Source of the DNA: Stenopsyche tienmushanensis
Lineage: Eukaryota > Arthropoda > Insecta > Trichoptera > Stenopsychidae
Direction: 5' to 3'
Assembly (NCBI GenBank): GCA_008973525.1
Contig: WACJ01000312.1
Span: forward strand, 124,001-188,000
DNA length: 64,000 nt
The stretch's first letter is position 1, and every line of letters starts with the position of its first letter. Below the pieces are notes generated by a model, which was not told the origin of the DNA, did not search any database, and saw nothing but the letters and a program-made list of their open reading frames with translations. Positions 44,525-55,055 of the stretch are shown here, piece by piece. The translations under genes and the position numbers were made by a program.

Positions 44525-46480
44525 TTAAACCGCTTTTCCATACTGTTCTTCATATTTCTTCTTGTAGGTTCCTTGGGGATCGAATTTCTTGCTCAGTCTT
44601 TCCCAATCTCTGGGTCGCTTGTTTGTCAAGTGTTTTATGACCTTTTCAGAAGTTGATTTTTGTCTTTCGTTACATTTGTTGCAACCACTGGCAAGAGCAT
44701 CCGGTAGAGTTTCTGCAAATTCAATCAAGTCTTGATTACATAAATTATGTAAGGAGAAAGTATCTTCCAACTTGGAAAAGTACTCAATATGTAACACGTG
44801 TAAAAGTTCCATGGATAGAATTACGGCTTGTAAAAAAGGAGATTGATAGAAAGATTATAAGAATGTGAAAAATAGTATGGGAAACAAAATTTGCTTCGAA
44901 GGGGCCTCGGATTTCGAAAATTTTGGGCGCCTCAAAAAGTGTTTTGTTTTTGACTCACTGTGTAATTCAATGGATTCAAGAAATGTATGTGTTCTTCTTT
45001 TGAAATTATAACCTTTAATTAAAAAAACTGGATTCAGGGGCCTTCAAACTTAAATTGCGCCAAGGGCCTCTCAAGCGCTAAATTCGCTACTGTTGGGCCT
45101 CAAAGTTTCAAGGAGCTTCAAAACGTTTTTGATCCATCGCGTAATTCTTTGAAATACACGGTTTTACTTTGACGCAGCATGTAGAAATCGTGATTGAAAT
45201 ACCAATCTTCAATTGTAAAACAAGGCCGCACTCTGGCATACATGTCGCGTAATAGTGAAATCATAATAGGAAACCAACGCGCATATCGAAGGTCAGAATT
45301 TGTCCCAAGCCGAAAAACCAAATGGGGCCTCGAGCTTAAATTGCGCCAAGGGCCTCTCCAGTACTAAGTCCGGCATTATCAGTACTTAACACATATTTTG
45401 CAGAAATTTTAGATCATAGGCCTCGGCACGCCACTCGCCGTATACGCATAAGATGCATTCATCTTATTTGCCCATGCGAATAGTTGGTCAATCCATAAGG
45501 AATGTTCAGCGTTTTAATCCTTAAAATGTAATCGAGTACCATGCAACCGGTATAAGCCATGGAAAATGCACAGATTTGACCCCAATATTGCAAAACAAGT
45601 TTTCAGACAATGAGGCAATGGATTTATGCGCCCATTGTGCATTGAATATTTGCAAACATTTACACAATCTTCTCGGTACTTGCAATGGTATTTCTTGTTA
45701 TGCGTTTCTCGGAGGCTATGAAGACACTTCGCATGAACGAGTAAAAGTTGTCCAAGTTGTCCTGTTTGAAGTATAATGTAATTGGGTCATCTTTTGGACT
45801 CAATTTAAGAATAAAAGCACCTTCAAGGATTACTTGATGGAAACCTGATTCTTACAACTTGTTTAAAGTAGATTGACCAATAATTTTGGAAAGATTGGAT
45901 TCATTTCAATATATATACCGTATTCTTAATATTAAAACTTTGAAGAATTTATAGGACAGCTTAAAAAAATTGCCAAGATTTTCCATTAATAGCAAGAAAT
46001 TAGTTAGAAGTTTGATGCTTTAAAACTTGTCGATAATTATTGTTTTGTTGATATTTTAGTTAAATATAATATTGATGACATCTGTATAAAATATGTTAAT
46101 TGAATAAATTTAAGTAAAAATAAGATTTAGTACGTTTTTATTGTGTATAAAGTCTAAGTGATGAAACGCACAAATATGTGCGAACGGTATTTATAGAGTT
46201 AAATATCACCGAAAGACGTATAAGATAAGCATACACGGTACAAAATGAATTAATTAAGGCGTTGTAGAATTTATTGACTTACTCTTAAGTTCTCTTCCTT
46301 CAGCTGTACATGGTCCTTCATCCAGCACACATTTGATGTAATTGTTCAAAATCCTGTCGTTGGATAGGATGCGTTCTACGTCGACATTGTCATACTTGGT
46401 CGTATATTTTGAATCCTGCTTGGCTGCCAAGCCTACCGATACCAAAGTCACCAACAATAGAAGAAGACGCATTTTGTGAT
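44525..46480 (-). CDS. Chemosensory protein (OS-D family), complete
   Basis: Small secreted carrier of hydrophobic ligands in antennal lymph and other tissues. The coding part is 46472-46283 and 44712-44525; 125 residues. Signal peptide MRLLLLLVTLVSVGLAA, then YTTKYDNVDVERILSNDRIL. The four-Cys pattern C-x6-C-x18-C-x2-C is exact (CVLDEGPC, CNKC). The tail includes NKRPRDWERLSKKFDPQG, TYKKKYEEQYG. The single coding intron (1570 bp) splits a codon after one base, right behind the Lys of GRELK, the position conserved in this family. A further GT-AG intron, 46570-46481, lies in the 5' leader, giving a non-coding exon at about 46679-46571. The intron holds repeat E copies. Complete and undamaged, so likely functional. 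Confidence 0.95.
44880..45385. repeat. Interspersed repeat E, two adjacent copies in the chemosensory gene intron
   Basis: GGGCGCCTCAAAAAGTGTTT, AATTGCGCCAAGGGCCTCTC twice (near 45050 and 45340), AGCGCTAAATTCGCTACTG. Both are non-coding and in the same orientation. Confidence 0.5.
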
Positions 46481-46675
46481 CTAGAATGATAATAAATGCA
46501 ATGCTAAATTTAGAGACAGCAAGATGTAATAGCGGAAGAAGTGGACGTAATCACTTTCGATTTGACTTACGACGGGCGCTCCGGTAGACGTGAACCGATG
46601 GTAAAATGTGACAGTGGACTGAGATGGTTCTAAAAGTGAAAGAGAAACTTGGAGTACGCGGCACTGGTGTCAGCA

Positions 46676-46709
46676 CTCTGAAGAACTTAACCAGTCGGCC
46701 AGTTATATA
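46676..46709 (-). promoter_or_regulatory. Core promoter of the chemosensory gene: TATA box and initiator
   Basis: On the minus strand, TATATAA at 46709-46703 is followed by TTCAGAG with the initiator A at 46679, 30 nt from the TATA start. This is the usual arthropod TATA-Inr spacing. It lies directly upstream of the predicted non-coding exon 46679-46571. Confidence 0.6.
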
Positions 46710-47090
46710 TGCGACACATGTCCCAGCCATCGAATGGTCTCAAGAAGTACTTCCTAGCAGTTCATTACCCTAGCCCGTCTCTACCACCAACCACGGTTAC
46801 GTTATTTACACAACGTCAGCTGATATAACTGCCATCCATCCCAGAGCTTTTAGGACCAAGGTCGACGATGTTGTAAATCTTACTATTCCAGGATGTTTTT
46901 CTTAAAGGGCACATCTTTAATAGGCATTCCATTCAAATTCATACTTGAAATACAGCCAGCAAATTACCATAGGTCAAAGATTTCAAGACTAAGAGTTTTT
47001 TGGATTCACAATGAATAGTAATGATTGTACTTATAGAAAGAAATTACAATGAGAGGCTTCAATGTTCGTACGCTTATGCGTTTATTAAGT

Positions 47091-47381
47091 ACTAGCGAAT
47101 ACTCGGCATGCGTTGCAATGCTATAAGCGCTTAATAGTCATTTGAAAAGAAACGCAATACGTGGTTTATTGCTTCAGATCACGTGCTGCGTCCAAACTTC
47201 AAACTTCATTTCATCAGACCAATATGCGCCAACATGGTGCATCCATACAACATTTTTACTATACCTATGCTATTTCCACAAGTGTAAATACAATAGTAAG
47301 TTGACAAAGTTTTATTGCAATCGGATGAACGGTATGGTAGCGCATTACATACGAACAAACAGAGATTTTTTTTATATATTA
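47091..47381 (+). repeat. Interspersed repeat A
   Basis: GGCATGCGTTGCAATGC, GAAACGCAATACGTGGTTTA, CAATCGGATGAACGGTATGG and the TATATATTAG end; same family as 9060, 13509 and 16616. Confidence 0.6.
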
Positions 47382-47512
47382 GATCGAGACCTGATCAAGG
47401 CGTCGCATTCTCATAGCAACTCACTGCTTTAAACTATTGGTGGATCTAAATATCATTGCTTGGTTTGTTGAAGAACAGTTAGATCATAAATGTCATCCGA
47501 AAAGATAATGCC

Positions 47513-47862
47513 CAGTGGCAGATTTACCTATAGGCGTAGAAGGCCTATAAGAAAACGCCTTGGGCCTCATAAATTCAAGGGGCCTCAAGTAGTTTTTCAC
47601 CTATTACATAATTCAACTGCATTACCATCCCTTAATATATACAATTTCATTTTTACATGTAGAAATAGTGGTTAAAAATCTAGGCCTTCTACCACCTATG
47701 AACATGCCGTGTAATAGAAATAATCGTAATAGGAAAGCGCGCATATCGAGAGCCGAAAGGAAGTTGTTTGTTAGAATTTGATCCAGGTCGAAAAACCGAA
47801 TGGGTCAAAGGGGCCTCAAACTTAAATTGCGCTAAGGGCCTCTCAAGTGCTAAATCGGTTTA
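47513..47862. repeat. Interspersed repeat E, longest copy
   Basis: Left end CAGTGGCAGATTTACCTATA, internal TTGGGCCTCATAAATTCAAG, right end AAATTGCGCTAAGGGCCTCT, CAAGTGCTAAATCGG. hAT-like ends. Confidence 0.5.
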
Positions 47863-48234
47863 TACCCAAGAGGCACCTTTTTGAAATATATTTTAAAGCT
47901 TCAAATGATGCTCATTCTTTTATAAAAATATATTATTCTATATTAGGCTATCACAAATTTACAAATTATTTGGATGAAGTAAAAAGTAGAATAACTTAAC
48001 TTATATTTAAGAATAGGTTATGTTTTGTTCTAAGAAATGGTCCTTTTTTAATGTCTTTTTCATTTATTACGTTGATATGCATTGCAGCTTTGGATTTCAA
48101 GCTTAACGATGTTTTCGTCGCTGCGGCAGTTGCCGATTGCCGTGTTGTTCGGATGCAAAAATCTCACCGGGCGGTTATTTGAAGCATGGGGCACTCCATA
48201 ACATTAGTTCGATGATGAACTCGGTTCTGACAAA

Positions 48235-48345
48235 AGACGGACGTTTTTTGACTACATTGTCGTATCTGGGGTGATTAAAATCCTCATGTTATTCAGGAAA
48301 GATGTCTACACCCAAATAAAGTTAAGGTTTGGTGTATATTTTGAG
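48235..48345 (+). mobile_element. Tc1/mariner-superfamily transposase fragment
   Basis: Reads LHCRIWGD, stop, NPHVIQERCLHPNKVKVWC, like the segment NxxIWGDENPHxxxEKPLHPxKVxVWCG of insect transposases with a DDE domain. Very short. Confidence 0.6.
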
Positions 48346-49130
48346 CAAATGGAATAATTGGGCCAAATATATACACAAATTGATTGAACGATCGTTTAGG
48401 CGTCACATTTGGATTTATCTTATATTTTTAACAAAATCTATTTTTAATGCAAAAAAATATAAATATAAATAACTGGATAACCTTGTAATCGAGTGTACTA
48501 TAGAAATCTATAATATCTTTCATGTTAAAAAAATATTTATTTTTGGGTGAATTATATAATAATGACATCTATATTAAATTAACAAAATAATAAATCACAT
48601 TTAAAAAAAATATTTTTATAGCAAGTTTTAGAACCTTTTACATTAAACTAATTAATTACCACACAGATGTCACTAGTAATTTATGCAAAAAGTTGTGAGA
48701 TTAAATAATTTTTATTTTCGTATATAAAATTGTATTTACAGCTTTTTGTAAATTATAATACAAACAATTAATATAAAAATCATTTTATGAAATAAAATAT
48801 CATTATATAAACTTAAATATCCATACCAATAAACATTGCGTCAATCACATAATGTTTAGTAGCTATATGGGGCATTTTGATTCAATATCAATCTAGTAGC
48901 TATATAGGGTTCTAAGTTATGGCAAATAAAAAATATTCACTTAAACATAATTTTGAACGAGCAGCATCTTAATAAACGAGTCAGTCTAAATTTAATTCAT
49001 CACCAAATATCACATTTTGAAAAAAACTGATTTATTTGCGTAATTGTTTCTTATTACAACCGCTCGGGATGTAGTTATTATCACTATTTAATAATATTGT
49101 AATTGTTTATAAATGGATTTATTTTCTTAT
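48346..49130. other. Intergenic between the chemosensory genes
   Basis: AT-rich (about 780 bp), no gene seen. Confidence 0.35.
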
Positions 49131-50006
49131 TTATTTTCCTCCTGCGACTACCCTCACGGTGTTTTTTAGAAGATCCGTCACTAGTTCTGTAGTTTTGATT
49201 ATTTTATTTCCGAAATGATCGATTATACCCATTGTTCCGGTATATATGGGGGTTAAATCGACTCTGATCGGGGGTGGTAGAGTATGGTTGGGTCTCCATA
49301 TCATTGTCGGCTTTGGACGAGGCTTTTTCGTATAAGGCCTCTTCGTGGAAGTTGGTTTTTCAACAGCTTTTGGAGTCGTCTCTGTCGATGCCTGGGTCAC
49401 AGGCGGATTTGTAGCGATTCTGAAACTCATTCAAATTTGTAAGTATCGTGTAAATTTGAAATGTAATGATAGGAAAACATTAAAGATTGAAACCTCATCG
49501 TGCTGGAAACGGAACGAATAGTTGGTCGCATTTCTGACGGTGCTTGTTCTTCATCAAGTGGTCCGAATCGATCTCCAACCGGTGATAAAACAGGCTGCTG
49601 TGCTGGTAATTGCGGTAGTTGTGGTGGTTGAATTGGTTGCGGTGGCAGACGTGGTGGTTGAGGCGGTTGCGGTGGTGGTTGTGACGGCTGAAGAGGCTTC
49701 GAATCTTGAATAAAACATAATGATGATTATAATTCTGCTAAATCCATTGTCTTGCAGCGTGGGGTAGGTCAAGCGATGAATGATGAACATGAATCATCAT
49801 TGAATTACCGACGCGATTGTTGTCATCTTTGTCTAAATAGTCTTCAAAGCGTCTGGTTAGATCGCCACTGGGATCCCAGCGAGCAGCAAGTCTCGTCCAT
49901 TCTCCAGGATGCTCCGATCTTAGCCTCCTGAGTATTGCCAGGGCATTGTGCTTTTGACGAGGAGTGCATCGTGCACATTTGGTACGAAGTCCTTCAGGCA
50001 AAATCC
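49131..50006 (-). CDS. Long chemosensory protein with proline-rich tail (first exon not found)
   Basis: Three exons: 50006-49809, 49704-49494, 49419-49131 (stop); about 232 residues. The first encodes the second half of an OS-D/CSP domain: ILPEGLRTKCARC (third and fourth Cys), RRLRSEHPGEWTRLAARWDP, FEDYLD. It opens with two bases after the acceptor, matching the phase-1 intron of the family, so a separate exon with the signal peptide and first two Cys must exist upstream (above 50006). I found none in the window. The second exon is a Pro/Gln-rich low-complexity segment (PSQPPPQPPQPPRLPPQP), then an acidic linker DRFGPLDEEQAPSE. The third is Thr/Lys/Pro-rich (STKRPYTKKPRPKP) and ends in a hydrophobic-amphipathic stretch GIIDHFGNKIIKTTELVTDL. 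Ordinary CSPs stop right after the first of these exons, so the tail roughly triples this half. All splice phases agree. Confidence 0.85.
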
Positions 50007-50514
50007 CTATGGAAGCAAACAAAATATAAATACATAAAAATCTACAATAAATTCTTCTCGACAATAAATACCAAAAAATTTAGACGTATATTGAGCAAGT
50101 AGTGCGAATAATAAAGCAATGTTTTGCTATTAAGTTTTTTTTGCATAAGTAATACCAGTCTTTCAGCATTCAATTAGTTTCCTTTCTAATACAAGCATTG
50201 GATCCTGTTCAATAATTTATCAATAATGCGTTTTGTCTAGGATTTAAACCAAATCTTCAAGGTCTTGAATATTATGGAATGAGTTTCAATAAAGACGCTC
50301 AACTTTTAAATCTAAATAAAACAAGCTATATATAAAATGTCTCCTCAATTTTCTTTTAATTTAAAAGCATATTTTATGGCATTAAATATTAAATATAATA
50401 TTGTTTAAATATTTGCCGTAGTATTACGTGGTGTTACGAATTCGGAAGGTTAAATTTTCGATGAGTTTGTCGCATAAATCTGGCTGAATTTGCTGACAAC
50501 GACAAGGTGTTTTG

Positions 50515-50640
50515 CACATGGATTAGTGGTGTCAGATTTGGAGACTGTGCGAGTCCCAGAGTAGGGGACGTTTCCAGATAAAGAAATTCATTGGTGTCAG
50601 ATCTGGAGATCGTGCGAGTCACGAAGTCACCGAAAGAATT
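50515..50640 (-). repeat. Transposase-derived tandem repeat, two units
   Basis: Two copies of GTGTCAGATxTGGAGAxxGT GCGAGTC; the same 65-bp unit occurs at 59120-59290. The reverse complement encodes DLTPLD, a transposase motif. Confidence 0.5.
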
Positions 50641-50794
50641 AATTTACCCGAAATAGGGACCCACAAAGGAAATCCTAATTGAAAGAATAATCGCCACCAT
50701 TGGAAAAATGAAAGAGGAAATGCCACTTCAAATCACTATAGTTGAAGTAAGGAAAATATGTCTTGTGTGTATACGAAGCAAAAGTGGAATTTGA

Positions 50795-51110
50795 GTTCTT
50801 CTATCGGGCCTGATATTGCTGGACGTATAGATGGGCGTCGAATAGAAAGACTCTCTTATCTAAATAACTATTTATTCCATACGAGAGAGAGAGAGAGAGA
50901 TCTGGCTGCAGGGGGGACGACCTCCCGCAGTCAAGGCTAACCGACGACTCTAACGACTCAACCCAACCGGCAACGGCGCACGCGCAAGAAGCGATCGATC
51001 GGTATGCAGGTGCAATATCTCCGCAGGGCCACAAGAGATGGCGCTGTTAAAATAACACATTGCACCTGAAGAGAGATGGAAGATGTCGCTGTTAACAGCG
51101 CTACTACGTG
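50795..51110 (+). repeat. Interspersed repeat C
   Basis: GCTGGACGTATAGATGGGCG, (GA)9 at 50881-50900, GATCTGGCTGCAGGGGGGAC, CAAGAAGCGATCGATCGGTA, AGATGGCGCTGTTAAAATAA. The right part forms an imperfect hairpin around the ATGGCGCTGTTA segment. Confidence 0.6.
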
Positions 51111-51149
51111 GGGATGGTAAATCGCGCACGCTACTAAACAGTATATTCT

Positions 51150-51425
51150 TAACCCTGACCCAGATAAGCTGTTGGAAAGGGAATAATTTAGAGAACTTTT
51201 TAAAACTAAATTATGTTCAAAATAGTTGTTAGTTTTTTGTTTAAAGAATTTAGAAGTTGACATTTAAAGTTGAAATTTTGGATATTTTTTCAAAATGTAG
51301 AAAAAATTATATTTTGATAACCCTTATATTATATTTAGGGCATAGAAGCCATTTATGAAACGTATCAAAAGATCCTCCTTACTCCTAAAAAAATAATTGT
51401 TGGCCCATGTGCAAAACATCCTGTA
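51150..51425 (-). repeat. Interspersed repeat D, reverse copy
   Basis: Reverse of 34885-35300: TAGAGAACTTTTTAAAACTA, TTCAAAATAGTTGTTA, GGCCCATGTGCAAAACATCC. Confidence 0.5.
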
Positions 51426-51464
51426 TATGGGTGAATTATAAAGACTAAGCATTTTTTAACGAGG

Positions 51465-51960
51465 CTTCGAATCGGAACGAAAGTTTATTATAGTGATGTG
51501 ATGAGTCGACAACATAGCATGAAATGGGTTAGATTATCCAGAGAAGGACGTACTGATATTCAAAGATCATCAGTGATTTCTGACGAACTTTTTTAAAAAA
51601 TTGAAGAACAAGTACGAAATAACCATTGTGTGACGCTTGACAACCTTAATGAACAATTCCCTGGCATTTATCAAAGCCTCCTCGATGATATTGTGTCGGA
51701 ATAAATTGGTTAGAAGATGTTTTGTGCGAGATAGGTGCCCAGAATGCTCACAATGGAGCATCATCAAAATCGCGTGAATGCATTTTTGGATCGTTTTGCA
51801 CAGGATGGAGAAGCTTTTCTGGAGTATATCGTGACGGGGGATGAGACGTGGGTGTATCACTGCATCCCAGAATCCAAAAGGCAATCCAAAAATGCCTAAT
51901 GGCGGAGATCTATGACACTGGCATACAAAAGCTGGTGCTCCGACTGTCATTATAAAAAAA
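51465..51960 (+). mobile_element. mariner transposase relic, N-terminal half
   Basis: Across frames: MSRQHSMKWVRLSREGRTDI, SVISDELF, EEQVRNNHCVTLDNLNEQFP, CARxVPRMLTMEHHQNRVNA, FLDRFAQDGEAFLEYIVTGD, ETWVYHCIPESKRQS. Ordered as in mariner transposases up to the first catalytic Asp (VTGDETW). Several frameshifts and a stop; no C-terminal half follows. Confidence 0.85.
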
Positions 51961-53919
51961 TATATATTTTTTGGAATTTCCCGTAAATAACAAGTATACA
52001 TTATGACAATAACAAATAAGAATGCGCATTGAACGCACTTAAAATTTTAATGGCAAATCAAACGAATTCCAAGAAGAAAAACATTTGAGACATCATCATT
52101 TTTTTCAGAAGAAGCGTGCAATGATTTCGACAAACAAGTAGTTTTTGGATTAAAAAACCTTCGTAACGTTGTCTGATTTCTACTAATGATGATTGATCAA
52201 TAAGACAAACTTGTTATTTAATATGTTTGTCGATAAAGGGCATCATTTTTTAGATGGTGTTTTTCAGCGTCAGTGTATCATGTTTCTATTAAATAGGACA
52301 ACGCGATGCAATGAATAAATCAATGCCAGAGGTCTAATCGATGCAAGATTTATGGCTGATTTAACAATTCAAATGAACGCTATGGGAATTATGGACAAAT
52401 AACGAGATTTTTAAAGACATAACACATGTGCAATTGTATACTTCCGACATCAGAAATGCATCATTTGCCATCTGACCTTGATGATAATATAAATTGCAGT
52501 TGCACCGGCGATTGCTCGCAGTGTTTATTGAGTATCAATAATAAGGAAAACATCAAATTGGCATTCTGCAGCGGTTGCAGTTGAGTTGCATGGAATTTAA
52601 GCAGAATAAAAAGTCTGATAATCACTGACTAAACAACAATTTCCACGTTCCCGTTTGATTAATCGTGCCAAAAATCAATTCATTAAATGTCAAATGCATG
52701 CCTACTTCGCAATTTATTCAGGGGAGCTCAACTCTGAACTGTTTCCCACATTAACAACTCATTTGCGAGTTCAAACAGCCTAGCAATGCGGTGTTTTTAA
52801 ATGCAACATTCCATAAGTTACGATAGATAACTGTATAGCCAGATTGAAAAATAATTGATTTGGCCTTCGATAGCTTGCATTTAATTAAATGAAATTGTAA
52901 GACTTATGCGGATTTTGCATGTTCATTAATTGGTCATTTTTTTAGTGTGCATAATTTGATATAACATGAATATTCATGCATAAAAGTGCTCAATCTTATG
53001 TATAGTCGGCTGTGGAAAATTATGTTTGACCTAAAAATAGACTAGCAAACTTAAAAATGTGCAAATTGCATTGAAACTTGGCTGCGCGCGCAGCTGGTAA
53101 AGTACAGCGAGATGACAAGCAGTTAAATTATATGATACAAAATGGCCGCACATTTAAAGCTGTACTTATGCAGATAAATCATGATATTCAGGGAATGTCG
53201 TGAACATTCTAAATAAATATATATTAGATTAAAAGTGATATCTTTCGGTCGTTAAACTTATGTAGTCCTCTTGGGCAAAATTTATTTCGCGGACCTTCTC
53301 TTGAGCAATTTTTTTGCAACCCTTTTGACTTTGTCAAATTTTGGTCAAAATAGATATTTTTATAATGTTTCCTGTAAATAATTCCATTTATATCTCCGCG
53401 GTCTAGAATAACGGCATAATCGCGTTTCGTCCGGTAGTGTTGTGCAAAAGGCGGGGAGTCATCAGATAGCTTTGACTGCGAGAAGATGTACTTCCCACAG
53501 GCTCGTAGCTATAACATCTAAAATAAATAAAATCTATAAATAAAAATAAAAACAATAATTAAGACGACAGCATTTCTATCAGCACTCGACCAACCCCGTC
53601 ACATCGCTCTGCATCATCGCGGTCCGATTAAAGAACGAACCCACGTGCGAGCGCCACCGTCTTAAAGAACACGTATGAGCCAAAATGCTTTGAAATGTTT
53701 TAATATATGATATGATGCAATAGTAGGATCTAGAAACAGAGCCGTAACGAGGATATGAAGCGCCCGTGGCAAGTATCTAACTTGCGCCCACCCACCCTCA
53801 ATTTTTATTTAATATAAATGCAATATATTAACTATTATTAATAACCACCTCAGAAATGGGCTGTACATCGCATATTGACTGAAAATTAAGTAGACTGAAA
53901 AATAGTGTCATAATAGCCG
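51961..53919. other. Intergenic; small repeat C piece near 53440-53520
   Basis: AT-rich. GCGGGGAGTCATCAGATAGC, TTTGACTGCGAGAAGATGTA at 53451-53490 is a fragment of repeat C. No gene seen. Confidence 0.35.
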
Positions 53920-54300
53920 AGTTTTTACATCAATTCAGGATGAAACATGGGTCCATCATTTCACATCTGAGACAAAAGAACATGGGAAGCCTCCATTGAT
54001 CCGAGCTGTTTATTGTTGCCGCAGATTTTGTAACTTAAAACCAAAAGGACTAGCTAAGATATCAGCATAAATTAGTAAGATAGATAAATATATCGTTCGC
54101 GATCTCATTTGGCACGAGCCACTTATGCAAGTTAGCCTCTGAGGGAGCTTCCGTGCCCTAAACGGAATGGCCACAAGGTCTATGTGTCCATCCGGTCCGC
54201 TTTTCAGACCGCTGACGCTACGAATGAGCGCTTCGCGATTGGACGTCATAATATAATGATTACAAACTCTCATTACAAAACGAAGTTATCCGAAGAAAAC
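53920..54300 (+). repeat. Composite mariner fragment plus repeat B
   Basis: TTTTTACATCAATTCAGGAT, GAAACATGGGTCCATCATTT, CACATCTGAGACA (mariner FLHQF...DETWVHHFTSET) then GGGAAGCCTCCATTGATCCG and repeat B (GGCCACAAGGTCTATGTGTC, GACGCTACGAATGAGCGC). Same junction as at 61640-62050. Confidence 0.6.
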
Positions 54301-54849
54301 TGATCGGATGGGTTGTTTAAATTTTATAATAGTCCAAAAATACTATTGACTTTATTAATTGCGGGCTTATGCCGGCTGGGTTTGCCCAATGTTTAAGCGA
54401 TAACGAAGAAAAGTGGGATTAGATAACTTAGTATATATTATTAAAACGGATAGAGTCAATCAGTGTTGATTAATGAAAAGTAGAATGATCAAGTAAAATG
54501 AAAATCATGTGCAACTTTCGACCGGGTTGATATTCTGCGTTTTGCGCCCCAAGCCCAGTTGCACCCGTGGCAGGCGCCTGCTTTGGCACCCCCTTATTAC
54601 GGCCTTGTTTAGAAATCTTAAGGCTGAAGGGGGGGATTTCGAGAAAACGCCTTCAAGAACAAATAGTAAGTCTTAGCTGAAAGAAATCTTCGTCTCTCCA
54701 CTGTCCAAAAGTTAGCTTTGGTCAAGTCTGAGGAAGTGGGTTGTCAATAAAAACTCGCAGCTGGTTCTGTTCTCTATCAAAAAGACTTCAAAATATACAA
54801 AATGTTATCCTCACGCAATAGCGCTGTTAATCTATACATAATTAATTCA

Positions 54850-55055
54850 CCAGATTAATAGTGATATTTTCCGGGTCTCTTTAGACGCAGTGTGGTTCTG
54901 CGGACACAGCATCTAAAAGAACGACACCTATCGCTTCTTGCGCGTGCATCGTTGTCAGTCCGGTGGTTACACGCAGAAGTTGGGAGTCGACAGATAGCCT
55001 TGACTTTGGGAAGGCATCCTTCCCGCGGCCAGATCTCTCTCTCGTCCACATCAAA
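54850..55055 (-). repeat. Interspersed repeat C, reverse partial copy
   Basis: AGATTAATAGTGATATTTTC, TATCGCTTCTTGCGCGTGCA, CCGCGGCCAGATCTCTCTCT; the left part of the family is missing. Confidence 0.55.

Noticed and set aside
45576..45776. Cys/His-containing 66-residue open frame in the chemosensory gene intron
   Set aside because: Cys spacing does not fit a known finger and it lies among repeat E copies.
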